This document shows positions 36,278 through 45,872 of a DNA stretch of 64,000 nucleotides, one piece after another. Source of the DNA: Novipirellula herctigrandis (GTDB lineage Bacteria > Planctomycetota > Planctomycetia > Pirellulales > Pirellulaceae). Every line of letters begins with the position of its first letter. The first letter of the stretch is position 1. The stretch lies in NCBI GenBank assembly GCA_007859835.1, contig SJPJ01000001.1, forward strand, positions 1,754,446 to 1,818,445. The letters are read 5' to 3'. The notes beneath the pieces were generated by a model that saw only the letters and a program-made list of their open reading frames with translations, was not told the DNA's origin and did no database searches. The translations under genes and the position numbers were made by a program.

Positions 36278-37357
36278 CTACAACAATTCGTTCAAGCCGC
36301 GATCTTGTAGTGCTTTGACAACCTCACGCACACGTTCTTCGGCGTCCTTGGGCGCAACCAAGGTTGCGTCGGCAGTTTGCACGACGATCATGTCATCCAA
36401 GTCGATCGTCACGATCGTGTGACCTTCACTGGCATGCACGATGCAATCTTTGGAATCAATATTGACGTGCGTCCCTACCACCGCGTTGCCCAAGGCATCC
36501 GGTTCGTGCAATCGGGAAAGTGCCTGCCAACTGCCGACATCGTCCCATGGAAAATCGGCTTCGATAACGACGACGTTCTTGTAGGTTTCCATCACGGCAT
36601 AATCGATCGATTTTCCCTTGATCGCCGCAAACTCGCGTTCGAGAGTTTCTGCATAGTCCGCTTCACCGATCCTTGCGGCGATCGCTTCGATATGTTTGTA
36701 GATCTCAGGTGCGTTTTTCTGCAAGGCGTCCAGAATCGTTGACGCTTTCCACAAAAAAATTCCGGCGTTCCAATAGAACGAACCGCTTGCGACGTAGGCC
36801 TCCGCGGTTGCCCGATCTGGCTTCTCGCGGAACTGTTTGACCTTGTAAATGTTAGCGTCACCCCCCGATCCGATGGGCTCGCCGCGTTCGATGTAACCGA
36901 ACGATTCGGCTGGATATTCGGGTGGAATGCCAAAGGTCACAATTCGCGTGGGGTCCTCTTTGATTAGTTTTTCACCGATGGCAAGCGCGTTTTGAAACGC
37001 TTCGTGGGATGCAATAACGTGATCCGACGGCATCACAGCCATGATCCCGTCACTATCTTGGTGGTTTACTAACGCTGCGGCCAATCCAACACAAGGCGCT
37101 GTATCACGTTTGCAAGGTTCCCCTACAATATTCTGTTTAGGTAACGCGGGCAGTTGCTCGGCAATCGCGTCGACCAATACCTTATTGGTCACAATCATTT
37201 GCCGTGATGGTGGCACAAGGTCGCCGAGACGATCGATCGTCGATTGGATCATCGATCGCTTACCGTGTAACGTAAGCAGCTGCTTGGGGCGAAGCGTTCG
37301 GCTCGCCGGCCAAAACCGCGTGCCACTGCCGCCAGCCATAATGACTGCATGAAGCAT
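36278..37357 (-). CDS. manC: Mannose-1-phosphate guanylyltransferase
   Basis: Makes GDP-mannose from GTP and mannose 1-phosphate for glycan synthesis. From ATG at 37357 there are 359 residues. Seen: the nucleotide-binding MAGGSGTRFWPASR at residues 7-20 with PKQLL after it, GEPCKRDTAPCVGLAA near 80, MPSDHVI near 110, and FGIPPEYPAESFGYIERG near 145; later YAVMETYKNVVVIEADFPWD and DVGSWQAL. The protein stops after the guanylyltransferase domain and left-handed helix; no isomerase half (PMI) is present. The open frame to 37408 adds 17 residues without family support. Confidence 0.93.
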   Translation of the reverse strand: MLHAVIMAGGSGTRFWPASRTLRPKQLLTLHGKRSMIQSTIDRLGDLVPPSRQMIVTNKVLVDAIAEQLPALPKQNIVGEPCKRDTAPCVGLAAALVNHQDSDGIMAVMPSDHVIASHEAFQNALAIGEKLIKEDPTRIVTFGIPPEYPAESFGYIERGEPIGSGGDANIYKVKQFREKPDRATAEAYVASGSFYWNAGIFLWKASTILDALQKNAPEIYKHIEAIAARIGEADYAETLEREFAAIKGKSIDYAVMETYKNVVVIEADFPWDDVGSWQALSRLHEPDALGNAVVGTHVNIDSKDCIVHASEGHTIVTIDLDDMIVVQTADATLVAPKDAEERVREVVKALQDRGLNELL

Positions 37358-37426
37358 AAGAATCGCTTTGAGGTAAAGGAAAGAAATAGGGAAACTCGTG
37401 ATTGGCAATAAGGCAAAGGGTATCGG

Positions 37427-38563
37427 ATGAATCAGGCTGAGAAAAGAGACGGAACGATCGTGCTATTGGGCGTGGGCCACACAAACGCGGAAATTGTTCA
37501 TCTATGGTGCAAGTCGCCGATCCCAAATTTTCGGTTGGTGTGCGTTTCTCGGTTCGCTTTTTCGACTTATTCAGGCATGTTGCCAGGAACATTAGCCGAT
37601 CAATTCAAACCGCAACAAATGCAAATCGATCTGCCGGCACTCACCAACGCCGCAGGTGCGGAATTGATCCTCGGCGAAGTCAAGGCAATGGACGACGAGA
37701 CTCAGACGCTTCACTTTGCCGATGGATCGTCGCTCGCATTCGACATTTTGTCTGTCGGCGTCGGATCGATGCCAGCCGGGGTGGACACGCTTAACGGCAA
37801 GACGGTCGTTCCAATCAAGCCGATGCAAACCTTTTTGCAGCGGTTGGACCAACGAATCAATGAGACCACATCCAAAAAACCGACACGGATCAAGATCATC
37901 GGTGGCGGAGTCGCGGGAATTGAGATTGCACTCTGTTTGGCCACTCGCTGTGAAAAACGATTTCCCGAACGCTCCACAACAATCGAAGTCTTAACCGGCT
38001 CAGAGGAAATCGCCAATGGCATGTCAAAAAAGGCCATCTCACGATTACGGCAACTGCTTCAGCGACGGAACATCGAAGTGCGTACCTCGGTTCGCGCCGT
38101 TGACATCAGCGACACTTCGATACATACAAAAGACCAACAATCGATTCCCGCAGACGTGGTGATCCTTGCGACCGGAGCGGTCGGGCCGGCCGTGCTTAGT
38201 CACTTGGGATTGCCGACCGACAAACGAGGCTTCTTAGCGACACGCCGATCGCTACAGACGACTAAGTCGGATTTGCCGATCTTTGCAGTCGGGGACTGTG
38301 GCACGGTGATCAACGAACCATCCCCCAAAGCGGGCGTCTACGCCGTTCGACAAGCACCGATTCTTTGGGGCAACTTGAACCATTTGACTCGCGGCGAAAA
38401 ACTTGAAGACTTCCGTCCGCAATCGGATTTCTTAAAAATCGTGAACACCGGCGATGGCAAAGCGTTGCTGCAGTACAAGGGTTGGGTATTCCACTCGCGA
38501 TGGTGCTGGTGGCTGAAGTGCCAAATCGATTCTCGCTTCATGCGTAAGTACCAACAAACGTGA
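37427..38563 (+). CDS. FAD-dependent NADH dehydrogenase-like oxidoreductase
   Basis: A 378-residue flavoprotein of the type II NADH dehydrogenase (Ndh)/SelD-N-terminal group. The FAD-binding site is IVLLGVGHTNAEIVHLW at residues 11-27 (GxGxxN rather than GxGxxG), the NAD-binding site is IKIIGGGVAGIEIALCLA near 152-169, and the second FAD motif is LPIFAVGDCGTVINE near 282. It matches the oxidoreductase half that is fused to selenophosphate synthetase in some bacteria; here no SelD part follows. Start ATG at 37427. It is divergent from manC by about 70 bases. Electron acceptor unknown. Confidence 0.85.
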   Translation: MNQAEKRDGTIVLLGVGHTNAEIVHLWCKSPIPNFRLVCVSRFAFSTYSGMLPGTLADQFKPQQMQIDLPALTNAAGAELILGEVKAMDDETQTLHFADGSSLAFDILSVGVGSMPAGVDTLNGKTVVPIKPMQTFLQRLDQRINETTSKKPTRIKIIGGGVAGIEIALCLATRCEKRFPERSTTIEVLTGSEEIANGMSKKAISRLRQLLQRRNIEVRTSVRAVDISDTSIHTKDQQSIPADVVILATGAVGPAVLSHLGLPTDKRGFLATRRSLQTTKSDLPIFAVGDCGTVINEPSPKAGVYAVRQAPILWGNLNHLTRGEKLEDFRPQSDFLKIVNTGDGKALLQYKGWVFHSRWCWWLKCQIDSRFMRKYQQT

Positions 38564-38728
38564 CACCTCGTTACCTGCCGATACGGTTGGGCCCCTCTTT
38601 GACAAGAGTTCGCATAGCGAAAAACGCAGTCGAATTGTTCTCTATCACGCGGCGCAAGCGTCATTTAAAGCAACAGATCGAATGAATCAAAGGACGCCTC
38701 CTGCAACGACTGGGCGAAGCGTTGTGAA

Positions 38729-41218
38729 CTAGTCCTCCGTCCCGTGTTGCTTCCACCATGCTGCGGCATCTTCGGCCGACCAAGGGTAACCACCGCGGAT
38801 CGCGTCAATGGCTTTGGCTAATTCATTGATATCTTTGTAGCGGTCGTCAGCATCTTTTTCCATGCAACGGTAAACCAGATCCCGGATCGGTTCGGGCACT
38901 TCTTCACCACGATGAATTCCAATGCCAATTGGTTGCTCGCTGATGATCAGCGCAAACAATGACTCGGGATCGCATTCGGAATAGGGCGGACGACCGGCAA
39001 GCAAGTAATAGGCGACGCAGCCAATCGAGTAGATATCCGAGCGTGGATCCATGATCGAGGGCGAGCGAAAACGTTCTGGCGCCATGTACATCGGCGTACC
39101 AGCCCAAACGACTTCGCTGGTTTGATAAGTGCTATTGTCGGGACTAAGCGGCTTGGCCAAACCGTAGTCGAAAACAACGGCCCAATCACCGACCGACGCA
39201 TCAAGTGACAACATAATGTTTTGCGGTTTGATGTCGCGATGAACCAAATCGAGGTGATGAGCTTCTTTGAGCGCCTCGCAGACTTGACGCAGCATAAAAA
39301 GCACTCGACCGATGGGCTGGAACCCACTGCGGGCAACGACTTCATGCAACGTCAACCCGGGCAAATATTCCATCACGCAATAGGCTTCCCCCTCCTCACT
39401 GCGTCCGTAATCATAAATCATCACGCTATGCGGATTGCTCAACGAAGCGGCCAATTTTGCTTCGCGGTCGAAGCGTAACCTGTCTTCTTTGTTGTTCCGC
39501 TCGTCATGCAACAGTTTCAATGCGGTATCGCGACCGAGTTGCCGATGTTTCGCTCGATAAACCACACCCATGCCACCATGTCCGAGTTCCGAAACAATTT
39601 CGTAACGACTTAGAGGATGTGCGGCCGCTTGATCCATTAACGATCGACGCGCCAACCGACTAGCAGCGACAAACGCAGTCACCGTCAATAGGCTTCCCAA
39701 CAGCAAGAAGCTCGACCAAACGATTCTTGCGGGAGCAAAAGCCGCTCCGACTCCCTTTTCGACCACCACAGCGAATTGCCATTTTGGATTCCATCGCCAA
39801 CCGCCGACCACTTGTTCGCCAGCATAGTTGTTGTACGGATCAAGTTGCACGGTGGATTCCATCAATGTGGCCGAAGCGACCGATTCGGTCAGCGGCAGCG
39901 CCCGACGCTGGACGCCGTCAATCGAATCGCGGCTGAGCCGAATCCCCGGATCAGTAACGCGAAGCCGATCCGCAATCTGCTTCGGCTCGACATCCAACTT
40001 CCCTGCATTGGACAATGCCACCGCGTGGGGACTACCGCTAATCATCATCCCGTCGGAGTTGACTGCATACGCATCAAGAGAATTGCTGATCGATGCATCA
40101 TGCAAAATTTGGTCGAATTGTCTAAACAGATTGATTCCGCTAACTAACAGGGCGGCTACCGCTTCACCGTCGTCGCCTTTGACCGGAACAATGCAAGCCA
40201 TCACAGGAGCGTCTGTTTTTGAGACGTAGCCTTTAATCGTATCGGTCAAACGCGATGGGCCAAAAATGACCGTTTCCCCACGCAAGGCACGAGCAACGTC
40301 CGAGGCACCGGCCGGGGCAACGGGATGGCCAATGTCCGCTCGGTCATCGAGAAAGCTGGCGATCGTGGTGAAGGAATGGTTCCAAACGATAAAGCTGACC
40401 GAATCAACTCCGGACAAATTCTGCAATTCCTCCTTGATCCGATCCGATTGCGGAGCGTTCTTGAGTTCGTCAATCGATGGCTTCGTATCGGCAAACTCAA
40501 CCAACTCGGCGATTGAATCACGGATGTGAGATTGCCGCGACCATGACTCGACCAATTGGGCTTTATCATCCATAAACCGATCGGCGGCTAAGTTGACACT
40601 ATCGGCCACCCCGGTCAATTCGTTTCGTAACGCACTGCGAACACTTTCGGCTACGCTGCGGTAGGTCCACCATCCGACCAATGCGGTGGGCAACACAGCG
40701 GCGACCCAGAGCCAGCCCGAATTGATCCGTCGAGCTCGGCGGGACTTTTTGGCAAATAGCAAATGGCTCGGCGAACTTCGATCTTGCGAAAGCCATGACT
40801 CAATGTCACGAGGCGATGCATGAGTCCGTTCCGCCCCACGCTGGGTAATCTCCGACGACGAGACCTGTTTCTTTTGACGCCCTGCTGGTTCGGCACCGGA
40901 ATCGTCCACGACACTCGACTCATCGCCACGCTGGGTATCGCTTGCCGACCGCGCCATCGTCGAAGAAGCGTCGATCGCTTGGCCCGCTATGGATGGAGTC
41001 GACCCCATGCCGAGCGGTGTTGGAAGCGGCATCACCATTTCACCTTCGATCTTGGCCGATTCGGGATCGTGTTCTCCCAAAAGTGAGAGGACTTCTCGGA
41101 CGAGCCCGTCATCGCCATCGGCTTCGGACCGAACGAACGCGACTTGCTTGTCCCGCGGCATTTCGTCGGCCGCGAGAAACAGATCGCGGATACGCGAATA
41201 CCGGTCAGCATCCATCAA
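38729..41218 (-). CDS. Membrane Ser/Thr kinase with extracytoplasmic Cache-like sensor
   Basis: An 829-residue kinase with a sensor-first layout. Residues 1-55 carry the short motif common in planctomycete kinases paired with ECF sigma factors (IRDLFLAADEMPRDKQVAFV, LSLLGEHDPES). Membrane segments lie at about 167-187 and 498-520. The 310 residues between them are extracytoplasmic and resemble a double Cache domain (VSFIVWNHSFTTIASFLDDR, PVMACIVPVKGDDGEAVAAL). The kinase domain, about 540-815, has LGHGGMGVVYRA, lysine in TALKLLHDE, HRDIKPQN near 663, FDYGLAKP (Asp-Tyr-Gly instead of DFG) and MYMAPERFRSP. The start overlaps the sigma factor's stop by four bases. Function: probably senses a small molecule and signals to the sigma factor. 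Confidence 0.92.
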   Translation of the reverse strand: MMDADRYSRIRDLFLAADEMPRDKQVAFVRSEADGDDGLVREVLSLLGEHDPESAKIEGEMVMPLPTPLGMGSTPSIAGQAIDASSTMARSASDTQRGDESSVVDDSGAEPAGRQKKQVSSSEITQRGAERTHASPRDIESWLSQDRSSPSHLLFAKKSRRARRINSGWLWVAAVLPTALVGWWTYRSVAESVRSALRNELTGVADSVNLAADRFMDDKAQLVESWSRQSHIRDSIAELVEFADTKPSIDELKNAPQSDRIKEELQNLSGVDSVSFIVWNHSFTTIASFLDDRADIGHPVAPAGASDVARALRGETVIFGPSRLTDTIKGYVSKTDAPVMACIVPVKGDDGEAVAALLVSGINLFRQFDQILHDASISNSLDAYAVNSDGMMISGSPHAVALSNAGKLDVEPKQIADRLRVTDPGIRLSRDSIDGVQRRALPLTESVASATLMESTVQLDPYNNYAGEQVVGGWRWNPKWQFAVVVEKGVGAAFAPARIVWSSFLLLGSLLTVTAFVAASRLARRSLMDQAAAHPLSRYEIVSELGHGGMGVVYRAKHRQLGRDTALKLLHDERNNKEDRLRFDREAKLAASLSNPHSVMIYDYGRSEEGEAYCVMEYLPGLTLHEVVARSGFQPIGRVLFMLRQVCEALKEAHHLDLVHRDIKPQNIMLSLDASVGDWAVVFDYGLAKPLSPDNSTYQTSEVVWAGTPMYMAPERFRSPSIMDPRSDIYSIGCVAYYLLAGRPPYSECDPESLFALIISEQPIGIGIHRGEEVPEPIRDLVYRCMEKDADDRYKDINELAKAIDAIRGGYPWSAEDAAAWWKQHGTED

Positions 41219-41838
41219 TCGGACCCAGGATCGCGAGCGTCGGTAGCGTTAATTTTGGCCTCTTCCGAGTCTCCATCGACCCCGTCTTCGCGGCGCATCT
41301 CACGCCGCATCCAAGCGCGGGCCATCGCCCAATCCTTTTCAATCGTTCGCAAACCGAGATTCATTTCCGCAGAAATTTCTCGCATCGTCATGCCACCAAA
41401 GAAACGCAACTCCACGATCCGAGCTTGCCGAGAGTTCAATTTCGCAAGCGTGTTCAACAGATCATCGAGCGCCACGACATCGTCATCTTTGCTGAGTTCA
41501 AACGTCACATCGTCGGTGAGCATGCGACGATCCCAACCGCCACCGCGTTTTTGTGAACGGACCTTTCGGGCGTGGTCGACCAATATCCGACGCATCACCG
41601 TCGCGCCGATCGCAAAGAAATGGGTTTTGCCTTGCCAATTGATCCGCGACTGATCAATCATCCGCATGTAGGCTTGATGAACCAGCGACGAAGAACTAAG
41701 CCGCTCACGCATCGGCTCGTGCTGAAGGAAACGCCCAGCAAGACGTCGCAAATCATCATACATCAACGTGAACAAACGATCCGTATCGTCCACATGTCCG
41801 CTGACACTCTTTTCGACGAGGTCGTTGAGGATGCTCAT
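41215..41838 (-). CDS. ECF RNA polymerase sigma factor coupled to a Ser/Thr kinase
   Basis: A 207-residue sigma-70 family ECF protein. Region 2 is in the first 100 residues (DRLFTLMYDDLRRLAGRFLQ, SSLVHQAYMRMIDQ, THFFAIGATVMRRILVDHAR). Region 4 is LAKLNSRQARIVELRFFGGM, then TMREISAEMNLGLRTIEKDW, which is the helix-turn-helix. Wording of region 2 (SSLVHQAYLRL-like and ARKVRSQKRGG) matches the planctomycete ECF-STK groups, in which a kinase replaces the anti-sigma factor. The stop overlaps the kinase start (ATGA). The C-terminal 25 residues are acidic and variable. Confidence 0.93.
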   Translation of the reverse strand: MSILNDLVEKSVSGHVDDTDRLFTLMYDDLRRLAGRFLQHEPMRERLSSSSLVHQAYMRMIDQSRINWQGKTHFFAIGATVMRRILVDHARKVRSQKRGGGWDRRMLTDDVTFELSKDDDVVALDDLLNTLAKLNSRQARIVELRFFGGMTMREISAEMNLGLRTIEKDWAMARAWMRREMRREDGVDGDSEEAKINATDARDPGSD

Positions 41839-42142
41839 ATCTTTTTAAACGTGGTTGCTGACGCTTTTTCCTGAGGCTTTGATAACTCGGCTAATCCAAT
41901 TCCCTAAGTTCCTATTATAGCTCGCCATACGAGTTTCGCTATTGAGCCCCCAATCCGCTGAAAATCAATCAATCAGGTAGCAAGGATAACGGGATTGGAT
42001 GGAAATGCGATAGCAGAGCGGTCAAGTCAGCTTTTTTCAACAAATTTGGCAAGAATCCCTAAAAGACAGCGAATAGGTGGATGTGAGGCACGAAAAAGTG
42101 CCACAAACAATTCATCAGCCAAAACGTTTAGGAGATTCCTCC
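41839..42142. other. Divergent intergenic region, ECF operon and coiled-coil gene
   Basis: 304 bases without a gene. It must hold promoters for both directions. The downstream gene's leader shows AGGAG about 8-10 bases before its ATG. A perfect TATAAT lies on the minus strand (listed separately). I see no other structure. Confidence 0.5.
41914..41919 (-). promoter_or_regulatory. Possible -10 element for the ECF-kinase operon
   Basis: The minus strand reads TATAAT here, about 76 bases upstream of the sigma factor's ATG. No good -35 hexamer is found 16-18 bases before it, so the call is weak. Confidence 0.3.
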
Positions 42143-42949
42143 ATGTTCAAGAAACTCATTCTAGCAGGCGGAGCCGCTGCCCTATTGTCATCCGTCGCCG
42201 TCGGCACTCCCCTATTCAGCTACGCTCGGTGTGGCATGAACTGGCTCACTTCCTCAGCCTCGGACTCGATGCCCCTCGAATGGGAACTCAAACGAGCCCG
42301 GCAAATGATCGCGGACTTGAAGCCCGAAATCGAAATCAATGCTCGCCGAATCGCCCAAGAGAAGGTCGAAGTCGCTCGCTTGGAAACTCAACGGAACGAG
42401 TCCGAGCAACGATTGGTAAAAACCCAATCCGACATCAAGCGTTTGAGCAGTGACCTCAAAGACGACAACACTGTCTACACGTATGCTGGACGCACCTACA
42501 CGTCCGCGCAAGTCAAGAGTGATCTAAGCAACCGCTTCAAGCGGTTCAAAACTCGCAAGCAAACGGCCGACAAACTGAGCCAAATGCTGAGCGCTCGCAA
42601 GTCGACACTTAGTGCGGCGCATGAGCGAATGGACGCGATGCTAAATGCCAAGCAACAACTCGAAGTCGAAGTTGAAAATCTGCAAGCTCGACTCGGAGCC
42701 TTGCGAGTCGCCCAAACCAGTAGTAGCTTGGCTCTAGACGACAGCCAATTGTCCCAGACTCGTCAATTGCTCGACGACATCGCAACACGCATCGACGTTG
42801 CCGAAGAAACAATGAATGTCGATGTTGAATATTTCGGTGAGATTGACTTGGACGAACCCACGGACGAAAACTTGCTTGACGAAATCACTTCGTACTTCAA
42901 CCAAAACGACAACCCATCGGGCTCGCTTGTCGCAATTCAACTCGATTGA
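42143..42949 (+). CDS. Exported coiled-coil protein of unknown function
   Basis: A 268-residue protein from ATG at 42143, with AGGAG upstream; the open frame to 42077 has no such site. The first 28 residues form a signal peptide (KLILAGGAAALLSSVAVGTPL). The rest is almost wholly helical and charged, with heptad-like stretches from about residues 40-110 and 135-230 (VEVARLETQRNESEQRLVKT, AKQQLEVEVENLQARLGALR). A middle motif VYTYAGRTYTSAQVKSDLSN breaks the coil. The C-terminal 40 residues are acidic. It resembles PspA-like coiled coils only by composition. The sigma-kinase operon diverges from it. Confidence 0.8.
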   Translation: MFKKLILAGGAAALLSSVAVGTPLFSYARCGMNWLTSSASDSMPLEWELKRARQMIADLKPEIEINARRIAQEKVEVARLETQRNESEQRLVKTQSDIKRLSSDLKDDNTVYTYAGRTYTSAQVKSDLSNRFKRFKTRKQTADKLSQMLSARKSTLSAAHERMDAMLNAKQQLEVEVENLQARLGALRVAQTSSSLALDDSQLSQTRQLLDDIATRIDVAEETMNVDVEYFGEIDLDEPTDENLLDEITSYFNQNDNPSGSLVAIQLD

Positions 42950-42987
42950 TCGGTTTGGTTCACTAGACACTTGAAAAGGCTGATTCT

Positions 42988-43578
42988 GTGTCAGGACAGG
43001 AAAACCGAAATGCTTCAAAGCCTCCTGCGAATCGCTGGAGGCTTTGGGTCGATGGTTGCGGAGGCTTTCTGGTTCTCACTGGGGACCGATGGACAGTCGG
43101 CGGAGCGATGGTTGCAGACAAGAACGATATTGCAGTTGGCGCCGATTTGCCGCGAACTGCCGGAACCATTCTCCGCAACGATGACGATTACTTTTGGGAG
43201 AACAATGAAGCAAACACGGCGAACGCAAAACCGGCAATGATTCAAAGTGGAACGGCTTTACCAATACCAGGTTCGGCCCGATTGAACCTTCACAAGTCGA
43301 GCCCTTTGAGCGGTTCGGCCGTCCTGACGCTCGATCCGCCACATCGTTTTGCCGACCATATTGACGCCGTGATTTTGGCAGACCAAACCATTTTGGTGGG
43401 GCCAACTCCGGAATGCAATGTGCGAGGGACGATGCTAGGAGGAAACATCGTGATGACCCGCCGAGGAAATCGATGGTATGGGAAAGTGATTGGCACGCAA
43501 GATTTGAAAGAATGTCCAATCGGAGAACGGGTGGAAATAGGAAATGTCGCTCTTACATGGGAAACCGTGACACAGTAG
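42988..43578 (+). CDS. FHA-like protein next to a Ser/Thr kinase
   Basis: A 196-residue protein with GTG as probable start. Residues 14-75 read as a divergent FHA-type fold: RWRLWVDGCGGFLVLTGDRW, TVGG, then VADKNDIAVGADLPRTAGTI and LRNDDDYFW. The order VGG...ADL.RTAG..R.DD.Y mirrors the GR..S..H pattern of FHA domains, though the usual serine-histidine pair reads as threonine-alanine. A second similar half follows (VILADQTILVGPTPECNVRG, then NIVMTRRGNRWYGKV), so it may be a double module. Such proteins probably bind phosphothreonine made by the kinase encoded 158 bases downstream. The assignment is from pattern only. Confidence 0.65.
   Translation: MSGQENRNASKPPANRWRLWVDGCGGFLVLTGDRWTVGGAMVADKNDIAVGADLPRTAGTILRNDDDYFWENNEANTANAKPAMIQSGTALPIPGSARLNLHKSSPLSGSAVLTLDPPHRFADHIDAVILADQTILVGPTPECNVRGTMLGGNIVMTRRGNRWYGKVIGTQDLKECPIGERVEIGNVALTWETVTQ
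43016..43046 (+). promoter_or_regulatory. Strong hairpin early in the FHA-like coding region
   Basis: CAAAGCCTCC at 43016-43025 pairs perfectly with GGAGGCTTTG at 43037-43046 around an 11-base loop. It lies about 30 bases inside the coding region. No T-run follows, so it is not a terminator, but it could slow ribosomes or affect RNA stability. Confidence 0.45.
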
Positions 43579-43736
43579 ACCAATGTCGCTCAGCACAACG
43601 TGAAAGCGCATTCACGAGCCCGCTTTCGCAGAACGATTGAAATAAAAAAACGCGCCCCGGTGTTGGCTGATCGGTGCCTAGAAAACGATGAGTTCCGATA
43701 AATTCGGAACCAACAAAAAAAATTGAAAGTTTTTCG

Positions 43737-45872
43737 ATGAGGAAAGGCCGATTCATGACTGCACTTCTCGGTAAACTAAAGAGGGAAAAACCCACTAAAA
43801 AATCATCCGTTGCAAGCGGTTTTTTCGACAAAGACGCTGGCGATTGCGGATTAGAGGTAACTCAAGCTTACGAACCGTCGAATTATTCCAAATCCATGTC
43901 GTTTACTTACCCGCCCGGATCGACCCCTTTGCCGCGATACACGATACGTCGTGGGATCGGGATTGGCGGATTTGGTGAGGTCTATTTTGCGATCAGCGCA
44001 GCTGGCAAAGAAGTCGCATTGAAGCGTATCCAGCGGAATTTGGAAGTGGAACTGCGAGGCGTCTCGCATTGCTTGAATTTGAAACATCCCAATCTCGTCG
44101 CCCTCTTTGACATCTGTCACGACGAATCGGATCAAGCTTGGGTGGTGATGGAATATGTTGCCGGTAAGAACCTGCGACAAGTGCTTGACGAATTGCCCAA
44201 CGGATTGAACGAATCGGAAGCACGGCGTTGGTTTTCGGCAATCGCCAAGGGCGTCCATCATTTGCATGGCGCCGGATTAGTCCACCGCGATTTGAAACCA
44301 GGCAACGTATTCGACGATCTGGGAATCGTGAAAGTCGGTGATTACGGGCTCAGCAAATTCATTTCGTCATCACACCGTGGCGGACATACTGAAAGTGTTG
44401 GCACGTTCCATTACATGGCACCAGAGATCGGGCGAGGCGAGTATGGTCGCGAGATCGACATCTATGCACTCGGCATCATGTTGTTCGAATTGCTGACCGG
44501 GAACGTTCCGTTTGATGGTGAAAGCTGCCACGAAATCATCGTCAAACACATGACGGCCAAACCTGATCTATCACAGATCGGCGAACCCTATCGGTCGGTC
44601 ATCGCCAAAAGCTTGGAGAAGGACCCCGCGAAACGATTCGCAACGGTCACCGAGATGACGAACGCTTTGTCAATGAATGTAGATGGCCACGCGGCAACTC
44701 ACGCCGCTACTCATCCGATCGTTGCCAAGCTTGCGGAAACCTCACCGATGGAAGTCCATCCGCTACCCGAAGCTCAATCCCCAAAGCCTCCGCTTTCTGC
44801 TCACAAAGATTGCTCTCCTGAACCTTTTGCCCGAGCAGTGCGGGCGAGTTTCTCCGATCTAGAACGATGGTGGCGATCCCTTGACCGATCGCCAGGCGCA
44901 AAAGCGTTTTTGTTCCTGACCGGTTTTTTCGTTTTGTTCATCAACACGCATTGGCTGCTGCCATTATTGACCGTGATTGGGATTGTGTATGTCCCCTACT
45001 ACGTCGTGCGTCAAATGGTGCTGCATGTCAGTCAACAACCCAGTTATGCCAAGGCACAAGCTTCTGCGAACCAACTTGCCGCTCTCCATGGTCCGTCGCC
45101 ACGTCCGATGACCAAGGCCCAGTGGCGTGAACACATGCGAAACGATTTACGAGCCAAACATACGCTTCACCGTGCTGCGGAACTCAATACGTCGTGGATC
45201 ACAGCTACGGCGATCACAATGGGATTGGCTCTTTGTGCGGGCGTGATAGGACTTCGCAGTGGCCCTGTCGATTCGTTTGCGATTGCACCCTATGGAGCAA
45301 TGGCGTTGGTGGTTCTAGTTGCGTCCTTGACGATACTAGGGTTTGGCAAACTGTGGGAAAGAGACGAGGGTGAAAGTTTGCCACGCCGTATCGTCTTGGC
45401 CGGCGTCGGCGCAGGCGTTGGGATCGTGGCCTATTCAGCCTATCAATTCTTGATGCTGCCGCTCGACGTTGGCTTAGGACGCGAGATCGATTCCACGACA
45501 TTGCCACAAGCGTTGTACTGGGACAATGAAATTCCGAAAGCGTCCGCAATGATGGTTCACTTCGCTTTGCTCTTTTCGGCACTGCGTTGGTGGAAAGCGG
45601 TCGACCCGCTCCGTCGTAACCGATTGAGCATATGGAGTGTCGTTGTCGCAGTCGCGGCCGAATGGGCTGTTCACCAAGTGTTGCCGATTCCACAGCCCGC
45701 TGGGATCTTGACTGCGGGTGCAATTGCCATTGCGATACAGATGTCGGCCCCATGGGTGAATCCACGGCTCTGGTCGAAATCAAAAACCGAACCCGCGCCA
45801 TCGCGAAACCCGATTGTTCCAACGCCCTATCCCGCGAACGAATCGGTCGCTAATCGAGGAGGTGTAGCATGA
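43737..45872 (+). CDS. Membrane Ser/Thr protein kinase
   Basis: A 711-residue kinase. The catalytic domain is at about residues 67-310: IGIGGFGEVYFA at 74-85, lysine in VALKRI at 96, HRDLKPGN at 183-190, DYG at 202-204 (Tyr instead of Phe, as in the other membrane kinase here) and YMAPEIGRG near 226. A linker follows, then about seven to eight membrane segments from 385 to 690 (AFLFLTGFFVLFINTHWLLP, LALCAGVIGLR, LVVLVASLTILGFG, IVLAGVGAGVGIVAYSAYQF). The large multi-pass domain is unusual for a kinase and may be a sensor. ATG at 43737 or at 43755 could be the start. It overlaps the next gene by four bases. Confidence 0.9.
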   Translation: MRKGRFMTALLGKLKREKPTKKSSVASGFFDKDAGDCGLEVTQAYEPSNYSKSMSFTYPPGSTPLPRYTIRRGIGIGGFGEVYFAISAAGKEVALKRIQRNLEVELRGVSHCLNLKHPNLVALFDICHDESDQAWVVMEYVAGKNLRQVLDELPNGLNESEARRWFSAIAKGVHHLHGAGLVHRDLKPGNVFDDLGIVKVGDYGLSKFISSSHRGGHTESVGTFHYMAPEIGRGEYGREIDIYALGIMLFELLTGNVPFDGESCHEIIVKHMTAKPDLSQIGEPYRSVIAKSLEKDPAKRFATVTEMTNALSMNVDGHAATHAATHPIVAKLAETSPMEVHPLPEAQSPKPPLSAHKDCSPEPFARAVRASFSDLERWWRSLDRSPGAKAFLFLTGFFVLFINTHWLLPLLTVIGIVYVPYYVVRQMVLHVSQQPSYAKAQASANQLAALHGPSPRPMTKAQWREHMRNDLRAKHTLHRAAELNTSWITATAITMGLALCAGVIGLRSGPVDSFAIAPYGAMALVVLVASLTILGFGKLWERDEGESLPRRIVLAGVGAGVGIVAYSAYQFLMLPLDVGLGREIDSTTLPQALYWDNEIPKASAMMVHFALLFSALRWWKAVDPLRRNRLSIWSVVVAVAAEWAVHQVLPIPQPAGILTAGAIAIAIQMSAPWVNPRLWSKSKTEPAPSRNPIVPTPYPANESVANRGGVA

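Noticed and set aside
37427..38563. Selenophosphate synthetase fusion (SelD)
   Set aside because: Only the oxidoreductase half is present; no SelD domain or selenocysteine signal follows.
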